Part shown: in pieces, positions 16,546 to 30,378 of the stretch
Layout: the number at the start of each line of letters is the position of its first letter
How positions within the stretch are numbered: the stretch's first letter is position 1
The notes under the pieces: model-generated
The model's input: the letters and a program-made list of their open reading frames with translations, nothing else
What the model was told of the DNA's origin: nothing
The model's database searches: none
Assembly: GCF_021869535.1 (NCBI RefSeq)
Contig: NW_026262712.1
Span: 67,302,100-67,366,099 of the forward strand
Source of the DNA: Mytilus californianus
Taxonomy: Eukaryota; Mollusca; Bivalvia; Mytilida; Mytilidae
Reading direction: 5' to 3'
DNA length: 64,000 nucleotides
Program-made: the position numbers and the translations under genes

Positions 16546-19500
16546 CAAGGGATGGAGTTTCAAAAAGAGTCTGACTATTGTTGATATGAAAAAAGAAATA
16601 ATCAAGAAAGAAGGAGATTTTTTTATCTGTTTGGTCATTTTCCTCATCGTTTAGTTTTTGCTTATTTGTATTTGTCTCCAGAAAATGAGTAAGACTTACG
16701 TAGAGCTTCGCTACTTTCCCAAAATTGTGTGTGCCTTAATTCCTTTGTTTTTCGCTTAACACCAAGAAGGTATATAATTCGGACCCGGTCACAGAGAACA
16801 TACAAAAAAAGTAGTACATATGTTAAACAAAATAGTTCCTACGCGTAGCTGTAACTTTGTCCAAAAGTAAAAGAAAATTGGTAATTAATTGATATCAAAC
16901 GAAAGGCTCTACGTCTTAGGATCACGATAGAACCCTTGATGGAAGTTTCCCATAAATAATAAAATAGATATATGAAATTATGATGGGGGACATGTTTGCC
17001 CTGTTGCCCAGATCGGAAGTACCTGTTTTTATACTATCTTACTTTCGGGAACCAGTGAGCTCTATTATGTGATATGTTGATTTTTTAAGCACAGTCAAGT
17101 CGGGATCAGATAAATTTGCTATGAAATAACTGCCGCTTTATTCTAACTTAAGACGAAATAGCTATAAATGCTTAAAATTGCATAGTGGTTTTATTCCTGA
17201 AAACAATTTTTGAAGCAAGTGCGTGTCTGCGTTTCTATAGAATTCTGATTTTCTTCACTCAGAAAAATACAAAAAAAAAAGCAAATGTTTAAGTAGACTT
17301 GAGGTGAATTTCTGACACAATGGCTTTAATATGCATGGAATATTTGCCACTGGACGTTAAGTAGAAAACAATCAAATCAATCCACTATACTTGATACAAA
17401 GAAAAACTGGCAGTGCTTGTTTTTGTCAGCCTTCGGTGCACTCGGAAAATTAAGTGCTGCATGAATAAAAAAAGATGTGAGGTAAACGTCAATGAGACAG
17501 CAACCCAACTATAGAAATAACCAAAAGACATTTAGAGGGAGACGTGTAATCTTCAACAATAGACAGGTGTCCTAACAATATGTCACATAAGTGCTATCAG
17601 ATTCATAATTTTTTCAGCCAACAGTATACACGTAATATTAAGTGCGAAACAGAAGGAGAATCAGACGTGGTTTATACGTCAATTGAACAGAAGCCAAACG
17701 ACAGAAATAAAAAAAAAATCTTGATGCAGACATTAAGTCTACGACAAATAGACAGGTGATTACACATTGTTGATATGTCTCGCTCTAAACTATCTCGATT
17801 CCATAAAAGATATACATAAATTCAACAGAAACTATCAAAGATATGCTATTCACACTCAATTCTCTAAATAAAGGGGGAGGGGGCATTAACATTACGATAT
17901 GATATACGACCGTTAACAACAACGTACCTTGACGTGGGACACACACACATTTAAGAAAATGTAAATGGGCTATTATACTTAAGATTCATTTTATATATCT
18001 AACACCCCCCTTTTATCGTACAACATTCCTAGGAAAGAAAAGAGGACAAGATACAGCTAAGATTTAAATCTGTCGCCTCCACGTACGTATGGGTTTCACT
18101 CCGTCCCGTCGAGGACTATGTTCCAAACAGACCTAGCCAGTAGTTACTAGACTGCGGGTTGATAACAACACATGCAGTGCAAACTTATATGTACAAATTA
18201 TTCAATGAAAAAGGTGCAATATATCAATGTTTTGCAAAATTTGTGTTTGTTATCACGAAAAAGCCATGATAAAGACTCATTTTCTGATTGAGTCGATGTT
18301 TAAAATTTTTTGGGACAATTAAATTTTAACCTGTGCAGATCACAACTTCGAAATAGACGAAAAATGACAAAAACCTACAAACGTATATAATACGTATATA
18401 ACTATCCAGATTTTTGCCAATACCTTCTCTGAGGAAATTTTGCAGATTGTGTACTATATAAGGATTTCAAACCCTATACATCGTATGCTTACCTCGCAAA
18501 GACGGAGCTTGTTTTGTTACGTATTATGTCTGGAAAACGATTTTTTTGTGTGTTTTTTGTTTTACTTTTGCTTTTTGCATTGTTTTGGTATTATTTTTTT
18601 TAAGAAAAGGGGGATGCCTTGAAACAGATTTTTCAAATGATAAACATCAGCTATAAAATACGAAATACTTTCAATGTTTAGTAAATAGGCAACAACTTTT
18701 TGACACATGAAACATTCATAAGAGTAAAAGGAGATGCAAGGCATACATCAATAAAACAGCTAGCCAACAACACAAAACTGAACGGTATGAAATTTTCTGT
18801 TTTTTTATTTGATAAGATTCTCAGTTAAAATATACACCACTCTTCACGTGCAAGGGATGGAGTTTCAAAAAGAGTCTGACTATTGTTGATATGAAAAAAG
18901 AAATAATCAAGAAAGAAGGAGATTTTTTTTATCTGTTTGGTCATTTTCCTCATCGTTTAGTTTTTGCTTATTTGTATTTGTCTCCAGAAAATGAGTAAGA
19001 CTTACGTAGAGCTTCGCTACTTTCCCAAAATTGTGTGTGCCTTAATTCCTTTGTTTTTCGCTTAACACCAAGAAGGTATATAATTCGGACCCGGTCACAG
19101 AGAACATACAAAAAAAGTAGTACATATGTTAAACAAAATAGTTCCTACGCGTAGCTGTAACTTTGTCCAAAAGTAAAAGAAAATTGGTAATTAATTGATA
19201 TCAAATGAAAGGCTCTACGTCTTAGGATCACGATAGAACCCTTGATGGAAGTTTCCCATAAATAATAAAATAGATATATGAAATTATGATGGGGGACATG
19301 TTTGCCCTGTTGCCCAGATCGGAAGTACCTGTTTTTATACTATCTTACTTTCGGGAACCAGTAAGCTCTATTATGTGATATGTTCATTTTTTAAGCACAG
19401 TCAAGTCGGGATCAGATAAATTTGCTATGAAATAACTGCCGCTTTATTCTAACTTAAGACGAAATAGCTATAAATGCTTAAAATTGCATAGTGGTTTTAT

Positions 19501-22500
19501 TCCTGAAAACAATTTTTGAAGCAAGTGCGTGTCTGCGTTTCTATAGAATTCTGATTTTCTTCACTCAGAAAAATACAAAAAAAAAAGCAAATGTTTAAGT
19601 AGACTTGAGGTGAATTTCTGACACAATGGCTTTAATATGCATGGAATATTTGCCACTGGACGTTAAGTAGAAAACAATCAAATCAATCCACTATACTTGA
19701 TACAAAGAAAAACTGGCAGTGCTTGTTTTTGTCAGCCTTCGGTGCACTCGGAAAATTAAGTGCTGCATGAATAAAAAAAGATGTGAGGTTAACGTCAATG
19801 AGACATCAACCCAACTATAGAAATAACCAAAAGACATTTAGAGGGAGACGTGTAATCTTCAACAATAGACAGGTGTCCTAACAATATGTCACATAAGTGC
19901 TATCAGATTCATATTTTTTTCAGCCAACAGTATACACGTAATATTAAGTGCGAAACAGAAGGAGAATCAGACGTGGTTTATACGTCAATTGAACAGCAGC
20001 CAAACGACAGAAATAAAAAAAAATCTTGATGCAGACATTAAGTCTACGACAAATAGACAGGTGATTACACATTGTTGATAGGTCTCGCTCTAAACTATCT
20101 CGATTCCATAAAAGATATACATAAATTCAACAGAAACTATCAAAGATATGCTATTCACACTCAATTCTCTAAATAAAGGGGGAGGGGGCATTAACATTAC
20201 GATATGATATACGACCGTTAACAACAACGTACCTTGACGTGGGACACACACACATTTAAGAAAATGTAAATGGGCTATTATACTTAAGATTCATTTTATA
20301 TATCTAACACCCCCCTTTTATCGTACAACATTTCTAGGAAAGAAAAGAGGACAAGATACAGCTAAGATTTAAATCTGTCGCCTCCACGTACGTACGGGTT
20401 TCACTCCGTCCCGTCGAGGGCTATGTTCCCAACAGACCTAGCCAGTAGTTACTAGACTGCGGGTTGATAACAACACATGCAGTGCAAACTTATATGTACA
20501 AATTATTCAATGAAAAAGGTGCAATATATCAATGTTTTGCAAAATTTGTGTTTGTTATCACGAAAAAGCCATGATAAAGACTCATTTTCTGATTGAGTCG
20601 ATGTTTAAAATTTTTTGGGACAATTAAATTTTAACCTGTGCAGATCACAACTTCGAAATAGACGAAAAATGACAAAAACCTACAAACGTATATAATACGT
20701 ATATAACTATCCAGATTTTTGCCAATACCTTCTCTGAGGAAATTTTGCAGATTGTGTACTATATAAGGATTTCAAACCCTATACATCGTATGCTTACCTC
20801 GCAAAGACGGAGCTTGTTTTGTTACGTATTATGTCTGGAAAACGATTTTTTTGTGTGTTTTTTGTTTTACTTTTGCTTTTTGCATTGTTTTGGTATTATT
20901 TTTTTTAAGAAAAGGGGGATGCCTTGAAACAGATTTTTCAAATGATAAACATCAGCTATAAAATACGAAATACTTTCAATGTTTAGTAAATAGGCAACAA
21001 CTTTTTGACACATGAAACATTCATAAGAGTAAAAGGAGATGCAAGGCATACATCAATAAAACAGCTAGCCAACAACACAAAACTGAACGGTATGAAATTT
21101 TCTGTTTTTTTATTTGATAAGATTCTCAGTTAAAATATACACCACTCTTCACGTGCAAGGGATGGAGTTTCAAAAAGAGTCTGACTATTGTTGATATGAA
21201 AAAAGAAATAATCAAGAAAGAAGGAGATTTTTTTTATCTGTTTGGTCATTTTCCTCATCGTTTAGTTTTTGCTTATTTGTATTTGTCTCCAGAAAATGAG
21301 TAAGACTTACGTAGAGCTTCGCTACTTTCCCAAAATTGTGTGTGCCTTAATTCCTTTGTTTTTCGCTTAACACCAAGAAGGTATATAATTCGGACCCGGT
21401 CACAGAGAACATACAAAAAAAGTAGTACATATGTTAAACAAAATAGTTCCTACGCGTAGCTGTAACTTTGTCCAAAAGTAAAAGAAAATTGGTAATTAAT
21501 TGATATCAAATGAAAGGCTCTACGTCTTAGGATCACGATAGAACCCTTGATGGAAGTTTCCCATAAATAATAAAATAAATATATGAAATTATGATGGGGG
21601 ACATGTTTGCCCTGTTGCCCAGATCGGAAGTACCTGTTTTTAAACTATCTTACTTTCGGGAACCAGTGAGCTCTATTATGTGATATGTTCATTTTTTAAG
21701 CACAGTCAAGTCGGGATCAGATAAATTTGCTATGAAATAACTGCCGCTTTATTCTAACTTAAGACGAAATAGCTATAAATGCTTAAAATTGCATAGTGGT
21801 TTTATTCCTGAAAACAATTTTTGAAACAAGTGCGTGTCTGCGTTTCTATAGAATTCTGATTTTCTTCACTCAGAAAAATACAAAAAAAAAAAGCAAATGT
21901 TTAAGTAGACTTGAGGTGAATTTCTGACACAATGGCTTTAATATGCATGGAATTTTTGCCACTGGACGTTAAGTAGAAAACAATCAAATCAATCCACTAT
22001 ACTTGATACAAAGAAAAACTGGCAGTGCTTGTTTTTGTCAGCCTTCGGTGCACTCGGAAAATTAAGTGCTGCATGAATAAAAAAAGATGTGAGGTTAACG
22101 TCAATGAGACAGCAACCCAACTATAGAAATAACCAAAAGACATTTAGAGGGAGACGTGTAATCTTCAACAATAGACAGGTGTCCTAACAATATGTCACAT
22201 AAGTGCTATCAGATTCATATTTTTTTCAGCCAACAGTATACACGTAATATTAAGTGCGAAACAGAAGGAGAATCAGACGTGGTTTATACGTCAATTGAAC
22301 AGCAGCCAAACGACAGAAATAAAAAAAAAAATCTTGATGCAGACATTAAGTCTACGACAAATAGACAGGTGATTACACATTGTTGATATGTCTCGCTCTA
22401 AACTATCTCGATTCCATAAAAGATATACATAAATTCAACAGAAACTATCAAAGATATGATATTCACACTCAATTCTCTAAATAAAGGGGGAGGGGGCATT

Positions 22501-23462
22501 AACATTACGATATGATATACGACCGTTAACAACAACGTACCTTGACGTGGGACACACACACATTTAAGAAAATGTAAATGGGCTATTATACTTAAGATTC
22601 ATTTTATATATCTAACACCCCCCTTTTATCGTACAACATTCCTAGGAAAGAAAAGAGGACAAGATACAGCTAAGATTTAAATCTGTCGCCTCCACGTACG
22701 TACGGGTTTCACTCCGTCCCGTCGAGGGCTATGTTCCCAACAGACCTAGCCAGTAGTTACTAGACTGCGGGTTGATGACAACACATGCAGTGCAAACTTA
22801 TATGTACAAATTATTCAATGAAAAAGGTGCAATATATCAATGTTTTGCAAAATTTGTGTTTGTTATCACGAAAAAGCCATGATAAAGACTCATTTTCTGA
22901 TTGAGTCGATGTTTAAAATTTTTTGGGACAATTAAATTTTAACCTGTGCAGATCACAACTTCGAAATAGACGAAAAATGACAAAAACCTACAAACGTATA
23001 TAATACGTATATAACTATCCAGATTTTTGCCAATACCTTCTCTGAGCAAATTTTGCAGATTGTGTACTATATAAGGATTTCAAACCCTATACATCGTATG
23101 CTTACCTCGCAAAGACGGATCTTGTTTTGTTACGTATTAAGTCTGGAAAACGATTTTTTTGTGTGTTTTTTGTTTTACTTTTGCTTTTTGCATTGTTTTG
23201 GTATATTTTTTTTAAGAAAAGGGGGATGCCTTGAAACAGATTTTTCAAATGATAAACATCAGCTATAAAATACGAAATACTTTCAATGTTTAGTAAATAG
23301 GCAACAACTTTTTGACACATGAAACATTCATAAGAGTAAAAGGAGATGCAAGGCATACATCAATAAAACAGCTAGCCAACAACACAAAACTGAACGGTAT
23401 GAAATTTGCTGTTTTTTTATTTGATAAGATTCTCAGTTAAAATATACACCACTCTTCACGTG
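16546..23462 (+). repeat. Satellite units 2-4, first higher-order repeat
   Basis: Unit 2 carries 'caaacgaaagg', 'gaggtaaacg' and 'gaggactatg'. Unit 3 carries 'gaggttaacg' and 'acatttctagg'. Unit 4 carries 'aaataaatatatg', 'gaaacaagtgcg' and 'gatatgatattcac'. Each of these states returns three units later (units 5, 6, 7). The repeat period is ~6,916 bp. Confidence 0.8.
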
Positions 23463-26400
23463 CAAGGGATGGAGTTTCAAAAAGAGTCTGACTATTGTTG
23501 ATATGAAAAAAGAAATAATCAAGAAAGAAGGAGATTTTTTTATCTGTTTGGTCATTTTCCTCATCGTTTAGTTTTTGCTTATTTGTATTTGTCTCCAGAA
23601 AATGAGTAAGACTTACGTAGAGCTTCGCTACTTTCCCAAAATTGTGTGTGCCTTAATTCCTTTGTTTTTCGCTTAACACCAAGAAGGTATATAATTCGGA
23701 CCCGGTCACAGAGAACATACAAAAAAAGTAGTACATATGTTAAACAAAATAGTTCCTACGCGTAGCTGTAACTTTGTCCAAAAGTAAAAGAAAATTGGTA
23801 ATTAATTGATATCAAACGAAAGGCTCTACGTCTTAGGATCACGATAGAACCCTTGATGGAAGTTTCCCATAAATAATAAAATAGATATATGAAATTATGA
23901 TGGGGGACATGTTTGCCCTGTTGCCCAGATCGGAAGTACCTGTTTTTATACTATCTTACTTTCGGGAACCAGTGAGCTCTATTATGTGATATGTTCATTT
24001 TTTAAGCACAGTCAAGTCGGGATCAGATAAATTTGCTATGAAATAACTGCCGCTTTATTCTAACTTAAGACGAAATAGCTATAAATGCTTAAAATTGCAT
24101 AGTGGTTTTATTCCTGAAAACAATTTTTGAAGCAAGTGCGTGTCTGCGTTTCTATAGAATTCTGATTTTCTTCACTCAGAAAAATACAAAAAAAAAAGCA
24201 AATGTTTAAGTAGACTTGAGGTGAATTTCTGACACAATGGCTTTAATATGCATGGAATATTTGCCACTGGACGTTAAGTAGAAAACAATCAAATCAATCC
24301 ACTATACTTGATACAAAGAAAAACTGGCAGTGCTTGTTTTTGTCAGCCTTCGGTGCACTCGGAAAATTAAGTGCTGCATGAATAAAAAAAGATGTGAGGT
24401 AAACGTCAATGAGACAGCAACCCAACTATAGAAATAACCAAAAGACATTTAGAGGGAGACGTGTAATCTTCAACAATAGACAGGTGTCCTAACAATATGT
24501 CACATAAGTGCTATCAGATTCATATTTTTTTCAGCCAACAGTATACACGTAATATTAAGTGCGAAACAGAAGGAGAATCAGACGTGGTTTATACGTCAAT
24601 TGAACAGCAGCCAAACGACAGAAATAAAAAAAAAAATCTTGATGCAGACATTAAGTCTACGACAAATAGACAGGTGATTACACATTGTTGATATGTCTCG
24701 CTCTAAACTATCTCGATTCCATAAAAGATATACATAAATTCAACAGAAACTATCAAAGATATGCTATTCACACTCAATTCTCTAAATAAAGGGGGAGGGG
24801 GCATTAACATTACGATATGATATACGACCGTTAACAACAACGTACCTTGACGTGGGACACACACACATTTAAGAAAATGTAAATGGGCTATTATACTTAA
24901 GATTCATTTTATATATCTTACACCCCCCTTTTATCGTACAACATTCCTAGGAAAGAAAAGGACAAGATACAGCTAAGATTTAAATCTGTCGCCTCCACGC
25001 ACGTACGGGTTTCACTCCGTCCCGTCGAGGACTATGTTCCCAACAGACCTAGCCAGTAGTTACTAGACTGCGGGTTGATAACAACACATGCAGTGCAAAC
25101 TTATATGTACAAATTATTCAATGAAAAAGGTGCAATATATCAATGTTTTGCAAAATTTGTGTTTGTTATCACGAAAAAGCCATGATAAAGACTCATTTTC
25201 TGATTGAGTCGATGTTTAAAATTTTTTGGGACAATTAAATTTTAACCTGTGCAGATCACAACTTCGAAATAGACGAAAAATGACAAAAACCTACAAACGT
25301 ATATAATACGTATATAACTATCCAGATTTTTGCCAATACCTTCTCTGAGCAAATTTTGCAGATTGTGTACTATATAAGGATTTCAAAACCTAGACATCGT
25401 ATGCTTACCTCTGAAAGACGTAGCTTGTTTTGTTACGTATTATGTCTGGAAAACGATTTGTTTGTTTGTTTTTTGTTTTACTTTTGCTTTTTGCATTGTT
25501 TTGGTATTATTTTTTTTAAGAAAAGGGGGATGCCTTGAAACAGATTTTTCAAATGATAAACATCAGCTATAAAATACGAAATACTTTCAATGTTTAGTAA
25601 ATAGGCAACAACTTTTTGACACATGAAACATTCATAAGAGTAAAAGGAGATGCAAGGCATACATCAATAAAACAGCTAGCCAACAACACAAAACTGAACG
25701 GTATGAAATTTTCTGTTTTTTTATTTGATAAGATTCTCAGTTAAAATATACACCACTCTTCACGTGCAAGGGATGGAGTTTCAAAAAGAGTCTGACTATT
25801 GTTGATATAAAAAAAGAAATAATCAAGAAAGAAGGAGATTTTTTTTATCTGTTTGGTCATTTTCCTCATCGTTTAGTTTTTGCTTATTTGTATTTGTCTC
25901 CAGAAAATGAGTAAGACTTACGTAGAGCTTCGCTACTTTCCCAAAATTGTGTGTGCCTTAATTCCTTTGTTTTTCGCTTAACACCAAGAAGGTATATAAT
26001 TCGGACCCGGTCACAGAGAACATACAAAAAAAGTAGTACATATGTTAAACAAAATAGTTCCTACGCGTAGCTGTAACTTTGTCCAAAAGTAAAAGAAAAT
26101 TGGTAATTAATTGATATCAAATGAAAGGCTCTACGTCTTAGGATCACGATAGAACCCTTGATGGAAGTTTCCCATAAATAATAAAATAGATATATGAAAT
26201 TATGATGGGGGACATGTTTGCCCTGTTGCCCAGATCGGAAGTACCTGTTTTTATACTATCTTACTTTCGGGAACCAGTGAGCTCTATTATGTGATATGTT
26301 CATTTTTTAAGCACAGTCAAGTCGGGATCAGATAAATTTGCTATGAAATAACTGCCGCTTTATTCTAACTTAAGACGAAATAGCTATAAATGCTTAAAAT

Positions 26401-29400
26401 TGCATAGTGGTTTTATTCCTGAAAACAATTTTTGAAGCAAGTGCGTGTCTGCGTTTCTATAGAATTCTGATTTTCTTCACTCAGAAAAATACAAAAAAAA
26501 AAGCAAATGTTTAAGTAGACTTGAGGTGAATTTCTGACACAATGGCTTTAATATGCATGGAATATTTGCCACTGGACGTTAAGTAGAAAACAATCAAATC
26601 AATCCACTATACTTGATACAAAGAAAAACTGGCAGTGCTTGTTTTTGTCAGCCTTCGGTGCACTCGGAAAATTAAGTGCTGCATGAATAAAAAAAGATGT
26701 GAGGTTAACGTCAATGAGACAGCAACCCAACTATAGAAATAACCAAAAGACATTTAGAGGGAGACGTGTAATCTTCAACAATAGACAGGTGTCCTAACAA
26801 TATGTCACATAAGTGCTATTAGATTCATATTTTTTTCAGCCAACAGTATACACGTAATATTAAGTGCGAAACAGAAGGAGAATCAGACGTGGTTTATACG
26901 TCAATTGAACAGCAGCCAAACGACAGAAATAAAAAAAAATCTTGATGCAGACATTAAGTCTACGACAAATAGACAGGTGATTACACATTGTTGATATGTC
27001 TCGCTCTAAACTATCTCGATTCCATAAAAGATATACATAAATTCAACAGAAACTATCAAAGATATGCTATTCACACTCAATTCTCTAAATAAAGGGGGAG
27101 GGGGCATTAACATTACGATATGATATACGACCGTTAACAACAACGTACCTTGACGTGGGACACACACACATTTAAGAAAATGTAAATGGGCTATTATACT
27201 TAAGATTCATTTTATATATCTAACACCCCCCTTTTATCGTACAACATTTCTAGGAAAGAAAAGAGGACAAGATACAGCTAAGATTTAAATCTGTCGCCTC
27301 CACGTACGTACGGGTTTCACTCCGTCCCGTCGAGGGCTATGTTCCCAACAGACCTAGCCAGTAGTTACTAGACTGCGGGTTGATAACAACACATGCAGTG
27401 CAAACTTATATGTACAAATTATTCAATGAAAAAGGTGCAATATATCAATGTTTTGCAAAATTTGTGTTTGTTATCACGAAAAAGCCATGATAAAGACTCA
27501 TTTTCTGATTGAGTCGATGTTTAAAATTTTTTGGGACAATTAAATTTTAACCTGTGCAGATCACAACTTCGAAATAGACGAAAAATGACAAAAACCTACA
27601 AACGTATATAATACGTATATAACTATCCAGATTTTTGCCAATACCTTCTCTGAGCAAATTTTGCAGATTGTGTACTATATAAGGATTTCAAACCCTATAC
27701 ATCGTATGCTTACCTCGCAAAGACGGAGCTTGTTTTGTTACGTATTATGTCTGAAAAACGATTTTTTTGTGTGTTTTTTGTTTTACTTTTGCTTTTTGCA
27801 TTGTTTTGGTATTATTTTTTTTAAGAAAAGGGGGATGCCTTGAAACAGATTTTTCAAATGATAAACATCAGCTATAAAATACGAAATACTTTCAATGTTT
27901 AGTAAATAGGCAACAACTTTTTGACACATGAAACATTCATAAGAGTAAAAGGAGATGCAAGGCATACATCAATAAAACAGCTAGCCAACAACACAAAACT
28001 GAACGGTATGAAATTTTCTGTTTTTTTATTTGATAAGATTCTCAGTTAAAATATACACCACTCTTCACGTGCAAGGGATGGAGTTTCAAAAAGAGTCTGA
28101 CTATTGTTGATATGAAAAAAGAAATAATCAAGAAAGAAGGAGATTTTTTTTATCTGTTTGGTCATTTTCCTCATCGTTTAGTTTTTGCTTATTTGTATTT
28201 GTCTCCAGAAAATGAGTAAGACTTACGTAGAGCTTCGCTACTTTCCCAAAATTGTGTGTGCCTTAATTCCTTTGTTTTTCGCTTAACACCAAGAAGGTAT
28301 ATAATTCGGACCCGGTCACAGAGAACATACAAAAAAAGTAGTACATATGTTAAACAAAATAGTTCCTACGCGTAGATGTAACTTTGTCCAAAAGTAAAAG
28401 AAAATTGGTAATTAATTGATATCAAATGAAAGGCTCTACGTCTTAGGATCACGATAGAACCCTTGATGGAAGTTTCCCATAAATAATAAAATAAATATAT
28501 GAAATTATGATGGGGGACATGTTTGCCCTGTTGCCCAGATCGGAAGTACCTGTTTTTATACTATCTTACTTTCGGGAACCAGTGAGCTCTATTATGTGAT
28601 ATGTTCATTTTTTAAGCACAGTCAAGTCGGGATCAGATAAATTTGCTATGAAATAACTGCCGCTTTATTCTAACTTAAGACGAAATAGCTATAAATGCTT
28701 AAAATTGCATAGTGGTTTTATTCCTGAAAACAATTTTTGAAACAAGTGCGTGTCTGCGTTTCTATAGAATTCTGATTTTCTTCACTCAGAAAAATACAAA
28801 AAAAAAAAGCAAATGTTTAAGTAGACTTGAGGTGAATTTCTGACACAATGGCTTTAATATGCATGGAATATTTGCCACTGGACGTTAAGTAGAAAACAAT
28901 CAAATCAATCCACTATACTTGATACAAAGAAAAACTGGCAGTGCTTGTTTTTGTCAGCCTTCGGTGCACTCGGAAAATTAAGTGCTGCATGAATATAAAA
29001 AGATGTGAGGTTAACGTCAATGAGACAGCAACCCAACTATAGAAATAACCAAAAGACATTTAGAGGGAGACGTGTAATCTTCAACAATAGACAGGTGTCC
29101 TAACAATATGTCACATAAGTGCTATCAGATTCATATTTTTTTCAGCCAACAGTATACACGTAATATTAAGTGCGAAACAGAAGGAGAATCAGACGTGGTT
29201 TATACGTCAATTGAACAGCAGCCAAACGACAGAAATAAAAAAAAAATCTTGATGCAGACATTAAGTCTACGACAAATAGACAGGTGATTACACATTGTTG
29301 ATATGTCTCGCTCTAAACTATCTCGATTCCATAAAAGATATACATAAATTCAACAGAAACTATCAAAGATATGATATTTACACTCAATTCTCTAAATAAA

Positions 29401-30378
29401 GGGGGAGGGGGCATTAACATTACGATATGATATACGACCGTTAACAACAACGTACCTTGACGTGGGACACACACACATTTAAGAAAATGTAAATGGGCTA
29501 TTATACTTAAGATTCATTTTATATATCTAACACCCCCCTTTTATCGTACAACATTCCTAGGAAAGAAAAGAGGACAAGATACAGCTAAGATTTAAATCTG
29601 TCGCCTCCACGTACGTACGGGTTTCACTCCGTCCCGTCGAGGGCTATGTTCCCAACAGACCTAGCCAGTAGTTACTAGACTGCGGGTTGATAACAACACA
29701 TGCAGTGCAAACTTATATGTACAAATTATTCAATGAAAAAGGTGCAATATATCAATGTTTTGCAAAATTTGTGTTTGTTATCACGAAAAAGCCATGATAA
29801 AGACTCATTTTCTGATTGAGTCGATGTTTAAAATTTTTTGGGACAATTAAATTTTAACCTGTGCAGATCACAACTTCGAAATAGACGAAAAATGACAAAA
29901 ACCTACAAACGTATATAATACGTATATAACTATCCAGATTTTTGCCAATACCTTCTCTGAGGAAATTTTGCAGATTGTGTACTATATAAGGATTTCAAAC
30001 CCTATACATCGTATGCTTACCTCGCAAAGACGGAGCTTGTTTTGTTACGTATTATGTCTGGAAAACGATTTTTTTGTGTGTTTTTTGTTTTACTTTTGCT
30101 TTTTGCATTGTTTTGGTATTATTTTTTTTAAGAAAAGGGGGATGCCTTGAAACAGATTTTTCAAATGATAAACATCAGCTATAAAATACGAAATACTTTC
30201 AATGTTTAGTAAATAGGCAACAACTTTTTGACACATGAAACATTCATAAGAGTAAAAGGAGATGCAAGGCATACATCAATAAAACAGCTAGCCAACAACA
30301 CAAAACTGAACGGTATGAAATTTGCTGTTTTTTTATTTGATAAGATTCTCAGTTAAAATATACACCACTCTTCACGTG
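23463..30378 (+). repeat. Satellite units 5-7, second higher-order repeat
   Basis: Repeats the marker order of units 2-4: unit 5 like 2, unit 6 like 3, unit 7 like 4. Unit 5 also has local private changes near 25,387-25,470 ('aaaacctagacatcg', 'gatttgtttg'). Units 4, 5 and 6 share 'tctgagcaaatt', where others have 'tctgaggaaatt'. Confidence 0.8.

Noticed and set aside
20745..21049. Two overlapping 60-84 codon frames on opposite strands near the unit end
   Set aside because: Length and integrity depend on T-run length, and several units lack one or both. Low-complexity Phe/Leu/Cys content fits T-rich DNA.
22192..22386. 64-codon open frame that recurs in many satellite units
   Set aside because: It changes to a different protein in units 15-22 through a one-base loss in a T-run and compensation in an A-run, and it is broken in units 1-3, 6-7, 10 and 14. 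It is a by-product of the repeat.
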